From: CBFGRU01 sp965651255
GTDB taxonomy: Bacteria; Planctomycetota; Phycisphaerae; Phycisphaerales; SM1A02
Direction: 5' to 3'
NCBI GenBank assembly: GCA_965651255.1
Contig: CBFGRU010000063.1
Span: forward strand, 1-13,429
DNA: 13,429 nucleotides
Part shown: positions 6,422 through 13,429 of the stretch, piece after piece
Position numbering within the stretch: the first letter of the stretch is position 1
Layout: each line of letters starts with the position of its first letter
Made by a program: the position numbers and the translations under genes
Notes under the pieces: model-generated
Databases searched by the model: none
What the model saw: the letters and a program-made list of their open reading frames with translations, nothing else
What the model was told of the DNA's origin: nothing

Positions 6422-6889
6422 ATGGTGGTGGAACCCTATTTACGACCCGACCTGACCCTGGTCTACGAAGGGCCGCTTTCGCGAGGCGAACTTTTTGATC
6501 GTCTTTGCAGCGCGGTGGATTCGTTGCTGCCGGCGGTTGACGGCGCGCAATTGCGTGAACTGCTCGATCGTCGGGAGAAGCAAAGCCCGACGAGTACACC
6601 CGAGGGGGTGGCCTTTCCGCATGCGATGTCGCCGGAGATCGACAAGACCTTCGTGGTGGCGGTCCGGGTCAGCGGAGGCGGGGTGACGTTCGGCGCTGCC
6701 GCCCACCCGCCAGCGGACCTGGTCTTTGCGCTGTTCGGAAGCTCGAAGAATCCATGGGATCACGTTCGACTGCTCGCACGGCTGGCCCGGCTGGTTCATA
6801 CCGATACCGCCCGGCAGCGATTGCGCAGCACGGAGACAGCGGAAGACCTGTACGACGCCCTGATTGCGGAGGACCGTGCCCATGGCTGA
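6422..6889 (+). CDS. PTS EIIA domain protein, PtsN/EIIA(Ntr)-like
   Basis: The 155-residue protein is a stand-alone PTS EIIA type-2 (mannitol/fructose/Ntr) domain. The active-site motif is PEGVAFPHAM with the phosphorylatable His67, matching the GVAIPHGR-type motif of PtsN and FruA EIIA. Around it are the usual N-terminal helices (SRGELFDRLCSAVDSLL, about 20-36), the strand FVVAVRVSGGGVTFGA (77-92) and DLVFALFGS (99-107), then the helix HVRLLARLARL. There is no permease domain, so it is a regulatory EIIA. In enterobacteria PtsN controls K+ transport through TrkA and KdpD. Here it leads an operon with two cation antiporters, which suggests that it regulates them; this is inference. No clear Shine-Dalgarno precedes the ATG, and a TATGCT six bases before it could be a -10 box of a nearly leaderless mRNA (weak). 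Its end overlaps the next gene by eight bases. Confidence 0.85.
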   Translation: MVVEPYLRPDLTLVYEGPLSRGELFDRLCSAVDSLLPAVDGAQLRELLDRREKQSPTSTPEGVAFPHAMSPEIDKTFVVAVRVSGGGVTFGAAAHPPADLVFALFGSSKNPWDHVRLLARLARLVHTDTARQRLRSTETAEDLYDALIAEDRAHG

Positions 6890-7235
6890 GTTGAGCACGG
6901 AACAGCGACTGCTGATTCTCATTGCGCGTCATGATGATGCGCTGGATGAGTTGGTGACCGGCCTTCTTGATGCCGGCATTCACGGCGCGACGGTGATCGA
7001 GTCCAAGGGGCTCGGCCAGTATCTGCGACAGGAAATGCCGATTTTCGCAGGTCTGGCAGCGCTGCTTCCGCAGACGACTGGCAGCCGTGTCGTCATTTCT
7101 TTGACCACACCGGAAGTCATCGAGCGGCTCAGAACGTATGTAGATGAAATGCGTGATGAAGATCGACCGATCGCGATCGTTGTCCCGGTGATGGACGTTT
7201 TCGGTCTGGGTCAGCGCCCGACCGGTCAACACTGA
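6882..7235 (+). CDS. PII-like (GlnB-superfamily) regulatory protein
   Basis: The 117-residue product starts at ATG 6882, inside the end of the EIIA gene, with GGAGG nine bases upstream; an earlier in-frame ATG at 6864 is less likely. The ferredoxin-like PII order is visible: strand LLILIARHDD (10-19), helix ALDELVTGLLDAGIHG (20-35), strand ATVIESKGLGQ (36-46), a T-loop-like stretch (about 46-66), strand SRVVISLTTPE (68-78), helix VIERLRTYVDEM and a final strand PIAIVVPVMDVFGL (96-109). ATVIESKGLG parallels the ATVVEVKGFG region of GlnB. The canonical T-loop uridylylation Tyr context and B-loop glycines are not obvious, so it is a PII-like protein and not GlnB/GlnK proper. Such proteins often form trimers that bind nucleotides or ions and act on a neighbouring transporter. 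The likely targets are the two antiporters downstream. Confidence 0.7.
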   Translation: MAELSTEQRLLILIARHDDALDELVTGLLDAGIHGATVIESKGLGQYLRQEMPIFAGLAALLPQTTGSRVVISLTTPEVIERLRTYVDEMRDEDRPIAIVVPVMDVFGLGQRPTGQH

Positions 7236-7257
7236 AACCCTTCGCGGAACCTGCGCA

Positions 7258-8568
7258 GTGTCGATCACTCTGCTTGCAGAAACTGGTGATGGTGTATCGA
7301 AGTTCGGCGCGCTCGGCGTCTTCGGCGCGGCGATGCTGGTTGGAGGCATTGCGCTGTTGCTGACCAGCCGCCGTTTTGCCGGCATTCGTCGCCGCCCCGT
7401 GTTTGCAGCGTTGATCTCCGGAGGTTGGCTGGCCATCTTCACCGGATTCATCCTCGGGCCTCATGCCCTCGATGTGGTGCGCGGAAACACGCTGCTGGAG
7501 GTGCGACCGCTCATGCTCATTGGGCTGGGATGGATCGGCCTGATCATTGGACTGGAAGCGCACCGCGATGTGCTGCGGCTGGTTCCGAAGTCGCTGTGGC
7601 GATGGGTGGTCTTTGATAGCGCCACCAGTCTCGTAATCATCACGACGGCTACGGTGCTCATTCTCATCTGGTTACTGCCCGAGTCGTCGGTGGAATCGAG
7701 ATGGATCTATCTTCCCGCGATCACACTGGGTGTGTGCGCGATGGGGTGGTCGCCTGAGACACGCTCGATTCGCATCGCCTCATCACCACAGGCGCGTCAG
7801 ATCGGTCTGTTCATTCAGGCCGGTGCAGGATTGACCGCGGTGTATGCGGTGCTCGTCTTCGGAGTCCTCTCCACCGTCGCTGCGAGAGATCCGTCGGGTG
7901 ACCCGATGTTGCAGCCCGCTCGCGCGGTGATCCTGATCCTGGTGACAGCGCTCGTCGGCTTGATCGCCGGATTCGGCGGACGATGGCTCCTGCGCCAGGC
8001 GGGTCGAGACCGTCCCGCCCTGCTGGTTGTCCTGCTGGGCATGATCGCGATGATCGCTGGTGCAGCCGCTGAACTTGGAGTCTCCCCGTTGCTCGGCGCG
8101 ATGCTGGCCGGCGTCGTCCTTGCAAACACCAGTCGTACCCGCCTGGTGAACTTCGAGCACCTCACCCATAAGGCGGAGCATCCGATGGCGATGCTCTTTT
8201 ACCTGCTGGCCGGCATCCTGCTGAACCCGAATGTCGGGGGGTGGGGTGTCGTCCTGATCGGCGTGTTGATTGCATTCCGCCTCGGTGTGAAACCAATCAT
8301 CATGCGGCGACTCTTTCCTCAGTGGAAACAGCGGGCAGCACGAAGCGCTGCACTGCACCGCGCGCCCATCCGACAAGCGCCGCTGGCGATCGCCATCGCG
8401 GTCGCACTCGTGATTGATGAACCATCCGCATTCCACCGTCAACTGCTTGCAGTGATCGCCATCAGCGGTTTGATATGCGATCTGGTGACACTGATGCCTT
8501 CGGTCTTTCGGTGCACTGCCTCGTCAAACGGCGAGGTCCCAGCCGGCACGGAGGTCGCACCATCATGA
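7258..8568 (+). CDS. CPA2-type cation:proton antiporter family protein (first of pair)
   Basis: This 436-residue integral membrane protein starts at GTG 7258 (weak GGAA ribosome site), 22 bases after the PII-like gene. About 12 hydrophobic segments span residues 17-415. Family features include GFILGPHAL (63-71), GLGWIGLIIGLE (89-100, compare the GLxxLLFxxGLE of Kef/NapA-like exchangers) and ELGVSPLLGAMLAGVVLAN (272-290, compare ELGLSPALGAFLAG). At the position where active exchangers carry the ion-binding NSPA/ND-type motif, this protein has MGWSPETRS (162-170), a divergent form. Transport activity is therefore uncertain. The protein could act as a regulatory or heterodimer partner of the next gene product. 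There is no C-terminal RCK/TrkA-N domain. The stop overlaps the next start by ATGA. Confidence 0.82.
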   Translation: MSITLLAETGDGVSKFGALGVFGAAMLVGGIALLLTSRRFAGIRRRPVFAALISGGWLAIFTGFILGPHALDVVRGNTLLEVRPLMLIGLGWIGLIIGLEAHRDVLRLVPKSLWRWVVFDSATSLVIITTATVLILIWLLPESSVESRWIYLPAITLGVCAMGWSPETRSIRIASSPQARQIGLFIQAGAGLTAVYAVLVFGVLSTVAARDPSGDPMLQPARAVILILVTALVGLIAGFGGRWLLRQAGRDRPALLVVLLGMIAMIAGAAAELGVSPLLGAMLAGVVLANTSRTRLVNFEHLTHKAEHPMAMLFYLLAGILLNPNVGGWGVVLIGVLIAFRLGVKPIIMRRLFPQWKQRAARSAALHRAPIRQAPLAIAIAVALVIDEPSAFHRQLLAVIAISGLICDLVTLMPSVFRCTASSNGEVPAGTEVAPS

Positions 8569-9977
8569 TCGCTCGTTTCAAACCAACGCTCATGGTCGCG
8601 GTCCCGTTGCTCATGCTCATTCTGCTGATGCTCGGCCTTCGATTGGCCTATACGGGCGACTCCGCGGACGCGGCACCGTTGCAGGATGCGTTGGGGATTG
8701 ACTTCATTCCGTCTGAACCGGGATTGATTGCCTCGACCACGGCGCTCGGGTTCATCCTCATCGGCGCGTGGTTGACAGGACTGCTCTTCAAGAGTCTTCA
8801 CCTGCCTCGAGTATCGGGCTATCTGCTGTTCGGCGTTCTTGCTGGACCTCACTTCTTTGATGCGTTCGGAATTCCACTTCCCGCGCTGGTCCCGCAGGGA
8901 CAACTCGATTCACTGAAACTCATCAGTTCGCTTGCCATTGCCTTTATCGCGCTCACAGCTGGTGGCGAGATTCGGGTTGATTTCCTGCGCGATGGGTTCA
9001 AACGCATCTCGACCATCACCGTGGTTGAGATTCTGGTTGTCTTTATCGGAATGACCATCGCATTCCTTCTCGGCCATCGGTTTATTGACTTCATTCGCGA
9101 AGAGCCAATCACCACGATTGTCATGATCGCGCTGGTCGTCGGCGCCCTTGAGGTCGCCAACTCTCCTGCGGTCGTGATCGCCATTCTTGGCGAGACGCGC
9201 GCGCGCGGCCCGATGGCCGAATCAGCCCTCGCGATCACGATCTTCAAGGATCTGCTCCTGATCATCCTCTTCACGATCGTGATCTCCATCGCGGTCAATG
9301 TGCTGGATACGGGAGAAAGCGTCACGCAGCGTGGAGTCGGCGACATCGTCCTGTATCTCGTCGTGCACCTGGTGGGATCAATCCTGGCAGGCGGCCTGCT
9401 TGGTGTGGCACTCTCCTTCGTTGGCCGACATCTGACCGAACACATTTCGCTGTTTGTCGTTGCGACGGCGCTCGGAATCGCACTTGTCAGCGATGCGCTT
9501 GGACTGGAGTCGCTGCTCGTGGCGTTGTCGGCAGGATTCACCATGGTGAACCTCTGGCCTGAACGCACATCGCACTTCTTTCACTCCATCGAGCGGCTCG
9601 CGCTTCCGGTGTACTGCGTCTTTTTTGCCGCGGCCGGTGCGAAGATCGACTTGAACGCAGTTGCTGTCTTCTGGCCGATTGCCCTCGGAATCGTCATTGT
9701 GCGAGGTTCGCTCATCTATTCCGGAACCTATGTCGGGGGTCGGCTCGCCGGTCTGGAACCACCGGCGCGAAACTGGTTGTGGACCGCGCTGATTCCACAG
9801 GCCGGCGTCACGATCGCGCTGATCGCGTCGATCGAACGATCGTTCTCGATCTATCCATGGTCGGTACCGCTGATGAGCGTTCTCCTTGCGGTGGTTGCCA
9901 TTCACGAACTCGTTGGCCCTGTACTCTTGCGGTACGGTCTGGATCGATGCGGCGAAGTGGATGAGAACACACGTTGA
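8565..9977 (+). CDS. CPA2-type Na+(K+)/H+ antiporter (second of pair)
   Basis: The start MIARFKPTLM at 8565 is chosen because it overlaps the previous stop (ATGA) and has GGAGG ten bases upstream; a frame extending to 8475 is upstream read-through within the first antiporter gene. The 470-residue protein has about 13 membrane segments. Family motifs are LHLPRVSGYLLFGVLAGP (78-95), FIALTAGGEI (127-136), VANSPAVVIAILGETRARGP (197-216) with the NSP ion-site element, TIFKDLLLI (225-233, compare the LQD of Kef proteins), LESLLVALSAGFTM (314-327), FFAAAGAKIDL (353-363) and LIPQAGVTIALI (409-420). These are features of an active monovalent cation:proton exchanger at the inner membrane. It lacks a C-terminal RCK domain, so control would have to come from partners such as the EIIA and PII-like proteins in the same operon. 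The ion preferred cannot be read from sequence. Confidence 0.88.
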   Translation: MIARFKPTLMVAVPLLMLILLMLGLRLAYTGDSADAAPLQDALGIDFIPSEPGLIASTTALGFILIGAWLTGLLFKSLHLPRVSGYLLFGVLAGPHFFDAFGIPLPALVPQGQLDSLKLISSLAIAFIALTAGGEIRVDFLRDGFKRISTITVVEILVVFIGMTIAFLLGHRFIDFIREEPITTIVMIALVVGALEVANSPAVVIAILGETRARGPMAESALAITIFKDLLLIILFTIVISIAVNVLDTGESVTQRGVGDIVLYLVVHLVGSILAGGLLGVALSFVGRHLTEHISLFVVATALGIALVSDALGLESLLVALSAGFTMVNLWPERTSHFFHSIERLALPVYCVFFAAAGAKIDLNAVAVFWPIALGIVIVRGSLIYSGTYVGGRLAGLEPPARNWLWTALIPQAGVTIALIASIERSFSIYPWSVPLMSVLLAVVAIHELVGPVLLRYGLDRCGEVDENTR

Positions 9978-10009
9978 CCATCAGTGTCAGAAGGCGTGCG
10001 TGAGAAACA

Positions 10010-10040
10010 ACTGTGGCCAACCCTGACGGCTGGCCGCAGT
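10010..10040 (-). terminator. Stem-loop between converging operons, probable terminator of the sigma/anti-sigma operon
   Basis: Arms 10010-10019 (ACTGTGGCCA) and 10031-10040 (TGGCCGCAGT) pair over ten positions, with one mismatch that can form G-U in one orientation, around an 11-base loop. On the minus strand the stem is followed by TGTTTCTC, a short T-rich run, so it best serves the leftward operon whose stop is 40 bases upstream. On the plus strand no T run follows, so termination of the antiporter operon there would be weak. Confidence 0.45.
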
Positions 10041-10079
10041 CCGCATGACATTGATTGATGAAGATCTATCGGCGTCTGT

Positions 10080-11243
10080 TTACAGCGCGCTGCGCGGGTC
10101 CCAACGACCGGTCATCGTATCGAGCTGGCCGATGAGATTCAGATCGACGACGGTCTTTGCCATCACCGAAAGATCGCCAAGACTGACAGGGCCGTACACG
10201 ATTCGATGCACGATACTCTCAACAGCGAGAATCGCAGGACGATCCATCGGCGCGAGCCGTGATCGTGTATCACCGATCCGTGCGATCAGGTTGTCGCTCT
10301 CGGCAATGCGACGAATACGTTCAACATCGCGAAACGACTGGTGATCCGCATCCATCAGCATTTCAAGAAGTGTCGTCGCTGAACGCAACGTTTCCGCATC
10401 GTTACGGGCAAGTGGAAGGCGCTCGGTCACACGAGGTTGAAGGACGGTCGGGGCAGCATTGTTGGAACTGCTCGCCGCGACCGCGCTCATCATCGACCGG
10501 TTCCAGAGATCCGATCGCCAGCGATCAAACAGATGGGCAAGGTCCCGGCCTGAATCCACCGCACCACCCGACTGGCCAAGCGTTGCGCCGAATCCGCCAT
10601 TGTCCGCCAATGGACGCAGGAGTGAATTCGTTGCATTCAGGATTGCTCCCCCACTCCCTGAGCTTTCTCCAGCGGAGATGTAGGTCACATCCGGCACGAC
10701 CGTTTCGACCCCCTGATAGGTCTCAGGCGGCAGGGCTGCGTCGAACGTCATCGGGCCGCCACGCGGAACGTTGTGATACGTGGAATATCGCGACGACGAT
10801 GCATTGCTCCCGGACCGCGCAATCGCCTCGCGCGGAATGGAGGGAGAATCCGTGCCCGCTGCGATGCGATCACCACTTCGCGAAGGCGTCCGATTATCAC
10901 TCACCCAGACTCCAAACGCGAGCGTCAGTGACGCCGCGGCGGCCATCCAACCACCTATCGCCAGCCAGCGTGATCCAAGTGTGCGCTGCGCCATACCGGT
11001 TCGTGTCGTTCGAGAAAGAACGCCATCAATAAAGCCGGGAGGCAGGGCCTCGCACTGAGTTGCACTGGCCGACAGCAGTTGATCAAGCGATTCCGCATCA
11101 TCAACCAGTGCACGACATTCCGCACAACCGGCGAGGTGCCGTTCTGCCTGATGCCGCTCGCTGCCGGTCACTTCACCGTCCACCAGACCGGAAAGCAGTG
11201 CCGCGATGTCTTTGCAATCCATGGTCATGTTCGATTCCTTCAT
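10080..11243 (-). CDS. Membrane anti-sigma factor with N-terminal zf-HC2 domain and long extracytoplasmic region
   Basis: The 387-residue product follows the ECF sigma gene by 47 bases on the same strand. Residues 8-50 form a zf-HC2/ZAS domain: MDCKDIAALLSGLVDGEV then HLAGCAEC with the H-x3-C-x2-C zinc ligands (His36, Cys40, Cys43). This domain holds ECF sigma factors inactive in the cytoplasm. A single membrane helix spans about 92-114 (WLAIGGWMAAAASLTLAFGV). The remaining 270 residues would lie outside the cytoplasm: a Ser/Gly/Asn-rich low-complexity part to about 240, then a helical part with no family I recognise. That is longer than usual for this class. Start at 11243 has GGAGG eight bases upstream; an alternative at residue 6 (MTMDCKD) has AAGGA seven bases upstream. 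It is the likely stress sensor for the adjacent sigma factor. Confidence 0.85.
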   Translation of the reverse strand: MKESNMTMDCKDIAALLSGLVDGEVTGSERHQAERHLAGCAECRALVDDAESLDQLLSASATQCEALPPGFIDGVLSRTTRTGMAQRTLGSRWLAIGGWMAAAASLTLAFGVWVSDNRTPSRSGDRIAAGTDSPSIPREAIARSGSNASSSRYSTYHNVPRGGPMTFDAALPPETYQGVETVVPDVTYISAGESSGSGGAILNATNSLLRPLADNGGFGATLGQSGGAVDSGRDLAHLFDRWRSDLWNRSMMSAVAASSSNNAAPTVLQPRVTERLPLARNDAETLRSATTLLEMLMDADHQSFRDVERIRRIAESDNLIARIGDTRSRLAPMDRPAILAVESIVHRIVYGPVSLGDLSVMAKTVVDLNLIGQLDTMTGRWDPRSAL

Positions 11244-11290
11244 TTCCCCAACCTCCGGAGCATCGCTCCGGTTGACTCTGCATACTCGAC

Positions 11291-11851
11291 TCAGGCCTGC
11301 TGCCTGAAACTGAAAACCACCGGACGTTCCGCGCCGGTTTCTTGCGCTTCGGATTCCAGTTCCTTCTGGAGCGCAGCGCGAGCTCGGTTGAGCCGGCTCA
11401 TGACCGTCCCGATTGGTACATCAAGATGCGTTGCGATCTCTTCGTAGCTCAGTTGCTCGTACGCACGGAGTACAAGGATCGCTCGCTTCTGTTCATCAAG
11501 CCGTTCCATCGCCGCGTGCAACCGGTCCATCTGGTCACGCTCGTCGATGCGTTCATACGGCCGATGCTGCGTCTGGAGACTGCGGTCACTCGAATGTTCG
11601 GGCAGCGCGCCGGGACGCTTTGTTCGTTTGAGCGCGTTGATGGAGAGGTTCGTCACCACGCGACGCAACCAGGAGGAGTATGCGACTTCGCCCGCATCCG
11701 GCGGCTGGCGCCAGAGCTTGATGAAGGCCTCCTGCACGATCTCCTCCGCGCGATGCCGATCTCGGCAGATACCTGCGGAAATGTTGATCAGGCGTGGACC
11801 GAGTCGTTCCATCCACTCCCGTAACGCATTCTCAGTTAATCCGTGTGCCAT
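11291..11851 (-). CDS. RNA polymerase ECF-family sigma factor
   Basis: The 186-residue protein has the two-domain ECF layout. Region sigma2 spans about 10-78 with RDRHRAEEIVQEAFIKLWRQ (30-49, the conserved 2.2/2.3 helix) and WLRRVVTNLSINALKR. A charged linker follows (79-106). Sigma4 spans about 107-165, including ILVLRAYEQLSYEEIA and the helix-turn-helix HLDVPIGTVMSRLNRARAAL. The ATG at 11849-11851 has GGAG about eight bases upstream. The downstream membrane zf-HC2 protein is its expected anti-sigma factor, so the pair should respond to an envelope or extracytoplasmic signal and may autoregulate. Planctomycetes carry many such pairs; the specific stimulus cannot be told from this sequence. 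Confidence 0.94.
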   Translation of the reverse strand: MAHGLTENALREWMERLGPRLINISAGICRDRHRAEEIVQEAFIKLWRQPPDAGEVAYSSWLRRVVTNLSINALKRTKRPGALPEHSSDRSLQTQHRPYERIDERDQMDRLHAAMERLDEQKRAILVLRAYEQLSYEEIATHLDVPIGTVMSRLNRARAALQKELESEAQETGAERPVVFSFRQQA

Positions 11852-11910
11852 ATGCCTCGCTCCGGGCGGGTCACAACCGGCACTCCCGCCGCAAAGTGGA
11901 CCCGGAATCC

Positions 11911-11936
11911 GCCTTCAATATTCCGACTTTGAAGGC
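11911..11936 (-). repeat. Perfect 8-bp inverted repeat upstream of the ECF sigma gene
   Basis: GCCTTCAA and TTGAAGGC (11911-11918 and 11929-11936) are perfect inverted arms around a 10-base loop, in the 120-base gap between the beta-helix gene stop and the sigma start. It could be the terminator hairpin of the beta-helix gene (no T run follows) or an operator in the sigma promoter region, about 60-85 bases before the sigma ATG. No confident -35/-10 pair was found; GGAAT on the minus strand within the loop is only a weak ECF-like -35. Confidence 0.35.
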
Positions 11937-11971
11937 CAATCCCTCCCAACCGGCGAGAAACCGCCCAAAAC

Positions 11972-13222
11972 CTACCGATTCAGCGTAGCGGGATCAGGTA
12001 GTTCCAGAGCGCCGAATCCGAACGAATCCGGGTTTGTCGGCATAAAGTCAGCATTCAGGCCGGGGTCGATCACCACCTGCGGAAGCAGAGACTCTCCCGG
12101 CAACCGGTCGAGCTGCAAGGGCCGAATGTCCGGCGACCACCAGATGTTCTCTTCGTATCGCATCGCGTTTGCCCGCGTGTTGGGGCCCACATTCACGAGC
12201 TCATTGAGTTTTTCGGCCTCCCAGACGATTAGATTGCCTCCGATGGTCCCGCCCTCGGATGGCCCAAACCGGGGATCGCGGGTTTCCTGGAGCACACGAA
12301 ACACCCACATCCGAGGATTTACAATTGTATTGTTACGAACTGTCGCCCGGCGCGCGTTGACGAACGCCACCGCGCAATCACTCCCAATGATGATGGATTG
12401 TTCAACGGTAACATCCTCCGCCTCGAACTGAGAATCAACCGGAGCATCGATGACCACCGGTGGCCTGAAGTAACGCAAATCGGTTGAGCCACCGAGATTG
12501 ACCGCGCGCAGTCCTGCATTCTCAAATCGGCATGAAAGCACCCGAATGCGCGCACTCCCGCCCTTCATCTGAACACCGGACGATTGCGCATGTTCGCGAA
12601 GCCCGCGAAAGATTGAGGCCTCAATCGTCACATCCTGGCAACCCACCATGTCGATGGCGGATCCGCCCCACCCTTCGATCGTACAGTGCTGTAAGCGAAC
12701 ATTGCGTAACCCGCTGAGCTTGATTCCGTCGGTGTTTCCTGCCGGTCCGGTGCGTTGCACCTTCACGCGACGAATCAGCAGGTCCGCAACCCACGGTTCA
12801 CCGATTCCTTCGTTCTGCGCCTGATCATCGATATTGATGCCATTCCCACGGGCACCGGTCACAATCAAGTCCTGCAGAATCACGTGCTTCGGGCGGCTGA
12901 GATGCAGGCCGAAAGACTGGGCTGCAATCAGACCGGGATGTTCCTCACTGAATCCTCGAATGATGATCGGCTCTTCCGCCGTGCCGTGAAGCCCCTGAAA
13001 CGACGCTGGCCGATGTGGTCCGGGCATGAGAATGATCTCATCCCCCGGACGAACTCGGTCGATCAACCTGGCCCAATCCTGGCCCGGTGAGACAAGATGC
13101 TGAGTCGCCTGGGCCCCGCCCGTCAACAATCCAAGTAACACCAACCACAACACAGGGCACAATGACTGATGTACAGCGGGCACGCCGGGCCGACTGAGTA
13201 CGTCATGTTGAGTTTCACTCAT
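11972..13222 (-). CDS. Exported right-handed parallel beta-helix protein
   Basis: From ATG 13220-13222 (GGAG six bases upstream, overlapping the cupin stop) the product is 416 residues. A longer frame to 13297 exists but would overlap the cupin gene more deeply and lacks support. An N-terminal region of about 20 residues precedes a hydrophobic core (CPVLWLVLLGLLTGGAQA), a signal peptide probably cut after AQA39. The mature protein begins like a polysaccharide-lyase/NosD-type helix cap (VRPGDEIILMPGPHR, EEPIIIRGFS). It then shows repeated short beta coils: HVILQDLIVTGARGNGI, VRLQHCTIEGWGGSAID, VTIEASIFRG, IRVLSCRFENAGLRAVN, ATVRNNTIVNP. This fold is shared by pectate lyases, chondroitinase B-like (PL6) and carbohydrate-binding repeat proteins. 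No catalytic signature is certain, so polysaccharide binding or cleavage is only the general expectation. Confidence 0.85.
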   Translation of the reverse strand: MSETQHDVLSRPGVPAVHQSLCPVLWLVLLGLLTGGAQATQHLVSPGQDWARLIDRVRPGDEIILMPGPHRPASFQGLHGTAEEPIIIRGFSEEHPGLIAAQSFGLHLSRPKHVILQDLIVTGARGNGINIDDQAQNEGIGEPWVADLLIRRVKVQRTGPAGNTDGIKLSGLRNVRLQHCTIEGWGGSAIDMVGCQDVTIEASIFRGLREHAQSSGVQMKGGSARIRVLSCRFENAGLRAVNLGGSTDLRYFRPPVVIDAPVDSQFEAEDVTVEQSIIIGSDCAVAFVNARRATVRNNTIVNPRMWVFRVLQETRDPRFGPSEGGTIGGNLIVWEAEKLNELVNVGPNTRANAMRYEENIWWSPDIRPLQLDRLPGESLLPQVVIDPGLNADFMPTNPDSFGFGALELPDPATLNR

Positions 13223-13429
13223 TGGTATCTCCCCCGGCCGTGAGCCCCACATTGCGGTCTGGCGTCTCGATGCGCAGTACCGTTGCTGGCTGGTCAAACC
13301 GTGCGGACCAGTTCTTGAGACCTGCCGGCATCAGAATTGTATTTCCGACAGTCACCTCAACCGGGTCTACCCACTCGCCTCCTTCACAACGTCCTCGACC
13401 ACTCAGGATCATCCACACAACGGCTTTGC
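13215..13429 (-). CDS. Cupin-fold C-terminus, mannose-6-phosphate isomerase-like (partial, 5' end outside window)
   Basis: The frame is open to the right edge and ends at TGA 13215-13217. The visible 70 residues include VVWMILSGRGRCEGGEW, then VEVTVGNTILMPAGLKNW and ATVLRIETPD, the strand pattern of a cupin barrel (SGxGxxxGG then PGDxxxxPAG). The order resembles the C-terminal cupin of class I phosphomannose isomerases (ManA), where a VLSGSG strand is followed by a GDTVLLPA strand. It could also be another sugar-related cupin. No His metal ligands appear in this portion. A GTG at 13416 is internal. The stop lies eight bases inside the beta-helix gene, so the two are translationally coupled. 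Confidence 0.6.
   Translation of the reverse strand, partial: KAVVWMILSGRGRCEGGEWVDPVEVTVGNTILMPAGLKNWSARFDQPATVLRIETPDRNVGLTAGGDTNE

Noticed and set aside
8849..9568. A 239-codon minus-strand frame opposite the second antiporter
   Set aside because: Ser/Thr/Arg/Met-rich reading of the antisense of membrane segments; the plus strand carries clear CPA2 motifs.

Overview
The window is GC-rich, gene-dense bacterial DNA, most likely from a flagellated member of the Planctomycetota (Phycisphaerae-like). That placement is an inference. It rests on the mix of a Gram-negative-type flagellar rod operon, secreted proteins with LxxEQ-type helical motifs, an ECF sigma/zinc-finger anti-sigma pair, a secreted parallel beta-helix protein, and a PtsN-type EIIA and PII-like protein attached to CPA2 antiporters. 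I could not run a similarity search to confirm it.

Layout. Positions 1-2410 (minus strand) hold a flagellar operon: two small uncharacterised ORFs (58 and 148 codons), flgF, flgG, and the first 34 codons of flgA running off the left edge. Positions 2487-3404 (plus) encode a XerC/XerD tyrosine recombinase with all six catalytic residues. Positions 3423-6335 (minus) form a secreted-protein locus. It contains a PGRS-like glycine-rich protein overlapping by ATGA with a 447-aa exported helical protein, and upstream of them a truncated paralogue of the helical protein interrupted by TAG. Each of the two transcription units is preceded by a sigma70-like promoter whose -35/-10 spacer contains a homopolymeric G run (G10 and G7).

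Positions 6422-9977 (plus) are a compact four-gene operon: PTS EIIA(Ntr)-like protein, PII-like trimer protein, and two consecutive CPA2-type monovalent cation:proton antiporters. Three of its four genes overlap or abut. It reads as a cation/pH homeostasis module with two cytoplasmic signalling inputs (phosphorylation state via EIIA, small-molecule state via PII-like) and possibly a heteromeric antiporter pair. Positions 10080-11851 (minus) are an ECF sigma factor followed by its membrane-bound zf-HC2 anti-sigma factor, which has an unusually long extracytoplasmic region. A hairpin at 10010-10040 lies between the two converging operons. Positions 11972-13429 (minus) hold the 3' end of a cupin (mannose-6-phosphate isomerase C-terminus-like) overlapping the start of an exported right-handed beta-helix protein.

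The most interesting material is the EIIA/PII-like/double-antiporter operon and the glycine-rich/helical secreted locus with G-tract promoters. The rest is conventional. No RNA genes, insertion sequences or CRISPR arrays were seen.
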